Below, piece after piece: positions 16,441 to 26,700 of a stretch of 35,718 nt of DNA (positions are counted from its first letter, which is position 1; each line of letters starts with the position of its first letter). The DNA lies in assembly GCA_030065815.1 (NCBI GenBank), contig JASJCU010000052.1, positions 1-35,718 on the forward strand. Reading direction: 5' to 3'. A model generated the notes under the pieces. That model did no database searches, was not told where the DNA came from, and saw only the letters and a list, made by a program, of their open reading frames with translations. Origin of the DNA: Gammaproteobacteria bacterium. GTDB lineage: Bacteria; Pseudomonadota; Gammaproteobacteria; Chromatiales; Chromatiaceae. Both the position numbers and the translations under genes were made by a program.

Positions 16441-16914
16441 TCAGCCCTGCCCCGCCTTGACGATCAGTACCGGCACCGGCGACAGGCGCACGACCTGCTC
16501 GGCCTTCGAACCGAGCATCAGGTGATCGAGCCCGGTGCGCCCCTGGCTGCCCATGACGACCATGGTCGCGCCGGAACGCTCGACGACCTCGAGGATGCGC
16601 GTCACCGGCAGGCCGATGACGAGCAGCTCGTCGCACTTGTGCAGCGGCCGCAGGTCGGGATTGTCCTTGCGCATCTTGCGCAGGAAATCGCTGAACGCGT
16701 CGCGCGCCAGGTCCTCGATCCGCACCAGTTTCTTCTTCTTCGCGACCGGGCCGTAATAGCCGGGCATCTCGGCCGGATCGTGGATCACGTGCAGCACCAG
16801 CAGGCGCTGTCCGGTGCAGCCGGCGAGTTCGGCGGCCTTGCGCAGCGCGGCGGCCGCGTGCGCCGAGAAATCGACCGGCACGAGGATCGGCTTCTTGCGC
16901 TTTCCTGCACCCAT
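16441..16914 (-). CDS. Universal stress protein, UspA family
   Basis: A 157-residue single Usp domain. ILVPVDFSAHAAAAL forms strand 1 and the conserved aspartate (PVDFS). The nucleotide-binding signature near the end reads MGSQGRTGLDHLMLGSKAEQVV, fitting the G-2X-G-9X-G-(S/T) pattern of ATP-binding members. The last strand is SPVPVLIVK. Family members help cells survive starvation and other stress, often by binding ATP. The specific partner is unknown. A lysine-rich loop (VAKKKKLVRIEDL) follows a PGYYGP segment in the middle, as in other gammaproteobacterial copies. It is the only gene on the minus strand between 10.3 and 30.5 kb. Confidence 0.93.
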   Translation of the reverse strand: MGAGKRKKPILVPVDFSAHAAAALRKAAELAGCTGQRLLVLHVIHDPAEMPGYYGPVAKKKKLVRIEDLARDAFSDFLRKMRKDNPDLRPLHKCDELLVIGLPVTRILEVVERSGATMVVMGSQGRTGLDHLMLGSKAEQVVRLSPVPVLIVKAGQG

Positions 16915-17782
16915 GTCTGCGATCCCCTGCGGCTGTCCCTGCTCCCAGTATGCCAGACACGCCGGCCGCGAAGCCGCTTCCGGGTGTCAGGAAGCGGCGT
17001 CCGAAATCCTGTCCGGCGCCTTTACAGCGGGCGCGGGAAAGGGCTTCATGCGCGTTCCAGGTATCTGTCGAATAAGCGATTTTTGAGAATGGCACCATTG
17101 CTGCATTTACCCATACCAGGAGCACGCCTATCGGCCGCGGGTCGACACAGCCAACGCCTGTGCCGAGCGGAGAACAACAATGCTGGCGACTCGGTCGATA
17201 GGCGTGCTACCACCAACCGGGCCACGATCGCCGGTCGCTAACCCCGACCCAGCGCGACTCGCGGCCCGGCACGCGCGCGCCACGCGCGGCCGCAGCGGCG
17301 ATCGCGCCGCCCGGCAGACGTTGCAGATCCACTGCAGGAGGCTGTCGAATGCCCCGGTCGCGCCGCTGCGAGCACGCCGATGTCACGCCCGCCCTCGCCC
17401 GGTGGCGGGCGCGCCGCGATCCGACAAAATCCCCCCGATTTGGCGCATTTCCCTTACACTCGGCCAAAACAACGGGAACGCACGCCACCGCGGCCCTGCC
17501 AGCGTCCGCTGCGCACCCGAATAACGCGGGCCAGACCGCGACGTCGCCGCAGCGCGCGGCCGGGTCGGTCGCCTGGCTTGGGGAGTCGATCATGATCGTG
17601 CATCGCCAACGCCCGGCGTGGGCCTCGACGCCGGCGCCATTGCCGTCGACCGCACCTGCCGCCGGCCACGTCTGCGGGCCCGCGCGGCCACATACCCGGG
17701 CGCTGCCTGCGACGCCACCGCACCCACCTCGCGGCCACTGCGCCGCCCGCCTGCGACCCTTTTCATCGACCGGGGAACGCCA
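16915..17782. other. 868-base non-coding stretch upstream of the giant exoprotein gene
   Basis: No protein-coding gene is recognised. Open frames here are short, without ribosome binding site or domain. The frame that continues upstream of the exoprotein start (to 17618) lacks a signal peptide and is discounted. The stretch holds a perfect 13-bp inverted repeat (17121-17133 and 17196-17208). An AT-richer patch at about 17070-17110 may hold the uspA promoter on the minus strand. Another small one at about 17425-17470 (around TTTCCCTTACACTCGG) could serve the exoprotein gene. Neither promoter is strong. Confidence 0.45.
17121..17208. repeat. Perfect 13-bp inverted repeat with 62-base interior
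   Basis: AGCACGCCTATCG at 17121-17133 is repeated in exact inverse as CGATAGGCGTGCT at 17196-17208. The pair lies about 575 bases upstream of the exoprotein start. It could be a stem of a structured leader RNA, recombination half-sites around a small invertible segment, or a remnant mobile-element end. Sequence alone does not decide. Confidence 0.7.
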
Positions 17783-20700
17783 ATGACACGGATGCGCTCA
17801 CGCCTGCTCACGCGACTGGTCGCCGTATTCACGGCGCAGTGTCTGATCGGCTCCAACCTGGTGCTGGCCGCCGCGCAGATCGTCGTCGACGGCCAGACCC
17901 AGACGCAGCTGCACGTGCACGGACCGGTCACCGACGTCACGACGCGCACGGTGCGCGGCGCCAATGCCTACAACTCGTTCAGCAAGTTCGATGTCCACCG
18001 CGGCAACACGGTCAACCTGCACGTACCGGGCAGCGCGCAGAACCTGATCAACCTAGTGCACGACAAGGGCACGCGCATCGACGGCGTGCTCAACAGCTAT
18101 CACCGTGGCGAGATCGGCGGCAACGTCTACTTCGCCAACCCGCACGGCGTCGTCGTCGGCGCCAGCGGCGTCGTCAACGTCGGCGCGCTGAGCGTCACGA
18201 CGCCGACCAAACCGTTCATGGACGGCTTCATCGACGGTGCCGGCAACCCGTCGGCCGCGGCCACGCAGCAGGTCCTCGACGGCACCGCGCCGATCAACCC
18301 GAACGCGCGCATCGACATCCGCGGCCAGGTCAACGCCCGCGGCGACATCCGCCTGCGCAGCGCTCACATCGAGATCGCCGGCGCGCTCGACAGCCTGCCG
18401 GCGCCGGCCGCCGGCCACGCGCTCGCGGCGCCGCTGAACACCGGTGGCCTGCAGGACGCGACGCACATGGTCGAACGCAACGGCGAGATCTGGATCCTCG
18501 CCGACGGCGACGCCAGCGTCACCGGCAGCATCCGCAGCGACGGCGCCGACGGCTTCGACGCCGGCGGCGTCACGGTGCGCGCTGGCAACGACATCGCAGT
18601 CAGCGGCGATGCCGTGATCTCGGCACGTGGCAATGGCAGCGAGTCCGATGGCGGACGAGTGGTCGTGTTCGCCGAGCGCGATGCGACGCTGGCCGACCGG
18701 GCGCGCGTCGACGTCAGCGGCGGCGACGTCTCGGGCGATGGCGGTTTCGCCGAGTTCAGCGCCAAGCGCACGGTCACGATCGACGGCGGCAGCCTGCAGG
18801 CCGGCGCCAGCGACGGCCGCAACGGCGAAGCGCTGGTCGACCCGCTGGTCCTCAACATCAACACACCGCAGCTCAGCGGCGGCGGCAACCAGACCTTTCA
18901 GGCCGACGAGCAGATCAACATCGCGCCGGGCACGCTGATCTCCAGCCGCAACATCGGCAGCGCCGGTGATCACGTCAACGCGGCATCGCAGGGCGATTCC
19001 GGCGACATGCGCTTCGAGGCCCCCGAGATCAACGTCGCACCGGGTGTGCAGATCTTTGCCCATGCGATCAACCAGAATGGTACCGGCTTCGCGGCCGGCG
19101 ACATCCTGTTCAAGGCCGACGGTGCTGTCATCGACGTGACAGCCGGCGCGTCGGGCACGATGGTCGACGTCCTCGAGAGCATCATCGACGTCGCCAATCC
19201 GCCGTCGTTGGCCGGCCTGTTCGATGCGCTGCTGGATACCGCACAGGGCAGGATCGACATCGACGGCGCGACCATCCGCGGTGGCGACGTCACGCTGACC
19301 GCGTCCGGCGCCGACCGCCTCGGCTTCGACAAGCAGGCCACGGCCAGCATCCGCGTCAACGACACGCAGATCCGCGCCAACGACGTGACGATGACCGCGA
19401 CCGCCGACACCTCGCTGCTGCCAGCGCAGAACGACCCGTCGGGCTCGATCGACATCGAGGAGGTCACGAGCCTGGTGCTCGATCTCGGCGCGACGCCGTT
19501 CGTGTCGCTGTCGAGCAGCCAGGCCGAGGTGCGCATCACCGGCAACAGCGCGATCGACGCAAGCGGCGACGTGTCCATCGCCGCCGACGCGACGTCCAAG
19601 GCCAAGCAGATCGCCCCCGGCCTGCTGTTCAGCATCGGCTACGGCGTCTCCAACGCGAAGGCGGTCGCCGAACTCGCCGACAATGCGGTCGTGACCGCCG
19701 GCGGCGACCTCGCGATCGACGCGACGACCAACAGCATCGTCGACATCAGCGCGACGTCGCGCTCGCTGAACAAGCCCGTCGATCTCACCTACGTCGAGTC
19801 GACGACCGAGGCCACGACCTTTGCCGGCAGCGGCAACAGTACCCGCATCACGGCCGGCAGCGTCGCGGTCAACGCGACGACCAATCTCGACATCGCGACC
19901 AGCGGCAGCGCCGAGCAGGTCGGCGGCAGCTCGGCCGGCCTGGCGATCGTGCAGAGCGACCTGGCGAGCGAGACCGATGCCGTGCTCGCCGGCGTCGTCG
20001 ACAGTCGCGGCGCGATCGACGTGACGGCCGTGGCCGACATGGAGCAGAACGTCACGCGCGCCGACTCGGCATCGCTCGGCAGCACCGGCAGCTTCAGCAC
20101 CAAGCTCAACAACAAGATCGCCGGCATCCAGCGCAACATGGCCGCGGCCGTGCTGTCGCAGTTCACCGGCAGCAGCACGACGATCGCCAACTTCCTGTTC
20201 CCGGGTATCCGCTCGGGCCGGCTGAACATCTCCGGCGCACTGGCGTTCGCCGACACGGTCAACAACGTGCGGGCGCGCATCGCCGACGCCGCCGACGTGC
20301 GTGCCGGCGGCCCGATCCGCATCGACGCGCGGGTCAACGACGATTTCAATCTCGGTGCGGTATCGCAGACCAGCTCCGACGGCGCGGCATTCGGCGGCGC
20401 GGTCGCGATCGGTGAGTACGTCAACGACGCGCGCGCGTGGGTCGGCCAGGGCGCACTGGTCGACACTGGCAGTGCGCTCGACGTGACCGCGGCGACCACG
20501 CTGGAATATCCGTGGGCCGTCGACTGGGGCAATCTCGAGGACGTGCTGAACCACGTCACCGGCAACATCGAGGACCTGCTGTTCACCAGCTACGCGTTCA
20601 ACAACAGCAAGGGCCGCAGCGGCAGCCTGTCGGCGTCGGTCGACGTCATCGATCTCGACGCGACCGCGCTCGCTTGGATCGACGGTGCCGCGCTGATCAA

Positions 20701-23700
20701 CCAGCGCGGCAGCAGCGGCGACGTCAACGTGCTCGCGTCGCACGACCTGAACTTCGTCCAGGCGGTCGGCACCAGCGTGCCGTTCTCGTTCATCAACCGC
20801 CTGCTCGGCAAGTCGCCGAGCAGGAGCGGTTTCGGCGGCTCGGCCGGTTTCGTCAGCATCGACGCCGACGCCAGGGCCTGGGTCGCCGACGACGTTCGGC
20901 TCGCCGCCGACGATGTCAGCGTCGCCGCCCAGTCGACGCAGCGCCTGATCCAGCTCGCCAAGGCCGGCGGCACGACCAGCGACCTCGGTGTCGCCGGCAC
21001 GCTGACCCACAGCAGGCTGACCGGCACGGTGTCGGCCGGTATCGAGGCGAGCGCCGACGTCGCTGCCACGGGCGACGTCGACGTCAGCGCCGACAGCGAG
21101 GCCTCGAACCTGCTGATCGCCGGCGCCGTGATCTCCGGCGGCAACGCCGGCATCGGCGCGTCGATCTCGTTCGCCAACGCGGACACGACGACCAAGGCCT
21201 GGATCGGCGACGACGACGGCGACGGCAGGCGCGGCGGCACGGTCAGCGCCGGCAATGCGGTCACGGTCGAAGCCGACGGTCTCAGCGACATCTCGACCTA
21301 CAGCGTCGCCGCGGCGACCGCATCGGGCGTCGCGTCGGCGACCGATACCTCGGGCGCACAGGACAAGGGCAAGGGCAAGTTCGGTCTCGGCTTCGCCGGC
21401 GACGTGTCGTTCAACGACATCGCCGCCGACGTGTTCGCGGACGTCGCTGACGGTAGCGCGATCGATGCCGCGGCGCTGACCGTCGGCGCGCACCGCAGCG
21501 GCGATATCTTCGCGTTCTCCGGCAGCGCCGCGTACGCGAGCAGCGTCGCCGGCAGCTCGGCCGGGCTGGCCGGCGCGTACTCGCAGAACATCATCACGGG
21601 CACGACCCGCGCATCGATCAGCGACGCGCTGGTCGACGTCAGCGGCGCGCTCAGCGTCGACGCCGACACCGTCGGCGACCTGTGGTCGATCGCCGCGGGC
21701 GGCTCGGCCGCGCCGAAGCCGAGCGGCCTCGCGATCGCCGGGCAGGTCTCCTACAACGAGATCAGCAACCAGACCCTGGCGCTGATCGACAACGCGCAGA
21801 TCAACCAGGCCGGCGGGCCGGTCGGCGACGTCACGCTGGATGCGCTCGACGACAGCGACATCCGCGCGGTCACCGCCGCGGTCGCGTTCGGCGGCAGGGT
21901 CGGCTTCGGTGCGTCGGTCGCGATCAGCGAGATCGCCAACACCACGCGTGCGGCCGCGCACAACTCGCCGATCCGCGCCGACCGGCTGGCGCTGCTCGCG
22001 CTCAACGACAGCTTCATCCTGTCGGTCGCGGCGGCCGGTGGCTTCTCGTCGGGCACCGCCGGCGTCGGCGGCGCGGTCTCGATCAACGAGATCGCCAACA
22101 CCACCGAGGCCACGCTGAGCGCCGACGCCACGCCGGTCGCGATCGTCAGCGATACCGCGATCCTGTTGTCCGCGGTCGACGCCGACGCGCAGAGCCGCGA
22201 TGAAGAGCTCAGCGACCTCGGCAACGACGACCTGAACACCAGCGAGGCACCGCTGGCGGACAGCAGCAAGCTGAAGATCCTGTCGGTCGCCGCCGGCATC
22301 GCCGGCGCCGCGCGGACCGCCGTCGGCGCAGCCGGCTCGCACAACACCATCACCAACAACGTGCGCGCCAGGGCCACCGGCGTCGACCTGACCGCACGCA
22401 ACGGCGACGTCACGCTGAACGCACGCGCGAGCGCGGCGACGCTGGCGATCGCGGCCGGTGTCGCCGGCGCCGGCCAGGTCGGCGTGTCCGGCTCGGTCGC
22501 GATCAATAAGACCGGCAACGGCGCCGCCGAGCCGAACCTGACCGAAGCGGTCGCCGACGGCGGTGCGTCGCTGACCGCCGCTGCCGGCGACGTGCAGTTG
22601 TTCGCGCGCAACGACACGACACTGCAGGTCATCACCGGTGCGGCCGCCGGGGCCGGTAGCGGCGCGGTCAGCGCGTCGGGGTCGTACAACGAGATCCGCG
22701 ACACGACGCGGGTCACGGTCGACGGCGCGACGCTCGACGCGGCCCGCTCGGTGCGCCTGGTCGCGGCATCCGACGCCGTCATCAAGGCCATCGCGGCCGG
22801 CGGCAGCGCCGCCGGCAACGTCGCGTTCGCCGGCTCGATCGCGCTGAACTTCCTGCGCAACCGCACCGAGGCGCTGGTCAGCGGCGACGCGACGATCACG
22901 GCCGATCACAGCGCGACGGTCGAGGCCACGGCCGACAACGCGATCGAGGTCATCGCCGGCGTGCTGTCGCTGAGCGGCTCGACCGGGGTCGGCGGCGCGG
23001 TCGCGGTCAACGATCTCGACAACGACACGCGCGCCGCCGTCGCCGGCAGCGCGACCCGGATCGAGGCCACCGGCAACGGCGACGCCGTTCAGGTCGACAG
23101 CGGCCTGCTCAGCGCGGCCGGCGGCGACCTCGCCGAGCGCCGCACGACGCGCACGCTGCACGGCGTCGCCGTGGTCGCATCGGCGACCGACCGGATCGAC
23201 AGCATCGTCGCCAACGTCGCCGGCGGCGGCAGCGCCGGGGTCGCGGCATCGGTCGGCGTCAACCTGGTCGGCGGCAGCACCGAGGCGACCGTCACCGATG
23301 CGTCACTGCTCGGCGGCGCCTCGCCGGCGGCCACCCAGCAGACGCTGGTCGGTGCCCACCATCACGCCAGGGTCCGCGGCGCCGCCGGCGGCGGCGCGTT
23401 CGGCGGCACTGCCGGTGTCGGCGGCGCCAGCGACACGACCGTGATCACGCACACGACGCGCGCACGCACCGACAACGCGACGCTGCGCGCCCAGCAGGCC
23501 CTGGCGCTGCAGGCGCTCAGCTCGTCCGACGTGCAGTCGATCACGGTCGGTGCCGGTCTCAGCGGCACGGTCGGCGCGAGCGGCTCGGTGTCGGTCGTGC
23601 GCCTCGCCGGCAGCACCGCGGCCGACGCGCACGACAGCCGCCTGACGTCGACCGGCGACCTGCTGGTCGCCGCCAACGATGCCGCGCTGTCGCAGGTCAT

Positions 23701-26700
23701 CGCCGGCAGCGCCGCGATCGGGCTGGCCAGCGGCATCGGCGCCGGCGTCGCGGTGCAGTCGTTCGACCACGACACGACGGCGACGCTCAGCGGCACGTCG
23801 GCACTCGACGCGGCCGGCACGACCGTGCTGCTGGCCGACTCAACCAAGGCCTTCGACAACTACGCGGCGACGATCTCGGCGGCCGGCTCGGTCGGTGTCG
23901 CCGGTACCGTCGCGGTGACGACCGTCAACGGCGAGACCAGCGCCACGGTCGGCGGCGGTAGCGCAATCAACCGGAACCTCGGCGGCACTGCGCAGGATGT
24001 GCGCATCGCCGCCAACGATGCGCTGCGCAGCGACAGCAAGGTCGGCGGCGTCGCGGTCGGCCTCGGTGCGGCCGGTGTCGGCGCCGCTGTCGACGTGCTG
24101 GTCGCCGGCAACACGACCAGCGCACAGATCGCACCCGGTGCCGAGGTCAACGCCGGGCGCGACATCGGCGTCGATGCGACGACCAACCGCGACGTCGATT
24201 CGATCGTGATCGCCGCGGCCGGCGGCGCGACCGTCGGCATCGGCGGTGCCGTCGCGGTGATCAACGTCGGCTCGCGCGCCGACAGTGACGCGCGCAGCGA
24301 GGCGGACAACGGCGGCGACGGCTCGGTCAGCGAGGCCGACCGCCTGGCCAGCCGTTCGGCGGTCGGCGACCAGCTCGACTCCGGCGAGTCGGCGAGCGGC
24401 GAATCGACCGGCAACAGCGACCGCAGCCGCGCCACCGTCGCCGTCAAGGGCGACTTCGACGCGACGCCGCTGCCGAGCCAGCGCACCGCGCAGGCGCTGG
24501 TCGGCGGCGGCAGCCGGCTGGACGCCGGCGGTGCGCTCAGCGTGACCGCCGCCAACAGCGGCGATGTCGACGTGACCAGCGTCGGGGTCGGCGTCAGCGC
24601 CGGCGTGTCGCTGGGTGGCGGTATCGCCGTCGTCGGCATCGATGACGACGTGTCGGCGGCGCTGGCCGGCGATGTCAGCGCCGGCGGCGACGTCGACGTG
24701 CGCGCCAGCGACCGCGACCTCAACACCTCCTCGATCGAGACCTACGCCGGCGGTGCCGGCGCGGTCGGCCTCGGCGCGTCGGTCGCGATCGTCGACAAAT
24801 CGAGCAGCGCCGCGGCGACGATCGCTGCCGGCAGCCTGGTCCGCGAGGCTGGCGACATCACCGTCGATGGGCGCATCGATCACGCCGTCGAGGCCAAGGC
24901 GCTGCAGGCCAGCATCGGCCTGGCCGGCGTCGGCGCATCGGTCGCGCGCGCGACCACCGGCGGACGCGCGGATGCCGTGGTCGGCGACAATGTGCGCATC
25001 GGCGGCTTCGCGAACCAGGCCGTCAACGGCCTCGCGGTCACGGCGTTCGCCGAGACCGACACCACCGCCGACACGCTGGCCGTCGCCGGCGGCATCCTGT
25101 CGGGCAACGGCTCGGATGCACGGGCGACGACGTCGCCGACCGTGGTCGCGGCGATCGGCAACGACAATGACATCACGGTCGCCGACGACGTGCGCGTCAG
25201 GGCCGGCGCGTCGACCGACGCGTTCGGCCGGGCACGCGGCTTCAGCGGCGGCGCGGTCGACGTCGGCGCCAGCATCGCCGACGCCGCCGAGACCACGGTC
25301 GTGCGCGCGACCATCGGTCGCGGCAGCGTCATCGACGCCGGCGGCGACATCCAGCTGCTCGCGTATCACAACTGGACACCCGGCAGTTCACCGGCGCTGC
25401 CCGGCAGCGCGCGCTCCAATCGCAAGATCGAGGCCGATGCCGAGGCCTCGGGCGGCGCGCTGCTGACCGTCAAGGGCAGCGAGGCCAACGCCAGCGCGAC
25501 GGTCGACACCCTGACCTCGGTCGCCGACGACGTCGTGCTGCTGGCCGGCGGCGAGGTCAGTTCGCAGTCGCTGTCGTCGGGCAACGTCGACGCCTTCGCC
25601 GACAGCTTCCTCGGCGGCGTGCTCGCCGGCGGCACCGCCGACGCCAACGCGACGCTGAACCACAGCGTTCAATCGCTCACTGGCAACGACGTGCGCATCA
25701 TCGCCGGCGCCGACGTGACCGTGTCGGCGATCGCCGACAGCCGCGCCCGCGCGCAGACCGCCGGCGGCGTCGGTGGCCTGCTGGCCGCCGGCGGCACGAC
25801 CGCCGACGTCGTCGTCAGCCACCTGGCCAGGGTCGCGCTCGGCGCGCGCAACACCATCGTCAGCGACCGGACCGTGACGCTGCAGGCGCGCAGCGACATC
25901 GACGCGTCGTCCGAGACCGACATCACCTCGGGGGGCGCCGTGACGCTGAACCAGACCGCCGCGAGCGCCCGCGTCACCGCCGACACCGAGATCGCCATCG
26001 GCGACCAGGCGACGATCACCGCGCAGACCATCGTCGTCGACGCCGAAGTGACCAGGCTGCGCGTCAGCGCCGATGCGTTCTCCGAGACCGTAGCGCTGAA
26101 CTCGACGTCGGAGGCCGATACGCAGGTCGACGTCGAATCGAAGGTCGTGGCCACGGTCGGTAACGACGTGACGCTGACCGGGCGCGACCGGGTCGCGATC
26201 TCGGCGATCCATGCGGTGCCCGACATCGATGCGATCTCGACGACCAAGGCCGCCGGCGCGACCGGTTCGACGTTCTCGGTCGCGACCGCCAACCTCGACG
26301 TCGACGCCGACGTCGTCGTCAACGACGGCACGACGATCTTCACCGACGACCTGTACGTCGCCGCGCTCGCGTTCGAAGCCGAAGGCATGTGGAACCGCGA
26401 CGCCAACGCGATCGCGAACACCGTCGTCAACTGGGTGCTGACGACCGTCGACGTACTGGTCAAGGAAGTCAGCAAGATCCCTATCATCGGCTGGTTCGTC
26501 AAGTGGGTCTGGAAGCGGGTCTCGAAATGGGTCGCCGAGATCACCAACAGCGAGTCCGAGGCGCTGCTCCGGGGCACGTTGGCAATCGAGAACGCCATCC
26601 AGTTCGATGCCGATGTCTTCCAGCTGTCGTCGACCAGCCCGGAGCTGATCGTCGACAGCGATGGCAACATCGTCCGCGACTTCCTCGTCGACGCGCGTCG

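Noticed and set aside
17618..17782. N-terminal extension of the exoprotein from 17618
   Set aside because: It would put 55 Arg/Pro/Ala-rich residues before an evident signal peptide. The ATG at 17783 has a ribosome binding site and starts the signal sequence directly.
18053..23161. A 1702-codon open frame antisense to the exoprotein gene
   Set aside because: It is a codon-bias shadow: the sense gene is so rich in GAC, GCC, GGC and GTC that the opposite strand lacks stops. Its translation is low-complexity Asp/Arg/Ala with no domain. The same applies to the minus frames at 25388-28342, 28901-30451 and 12004-13302.
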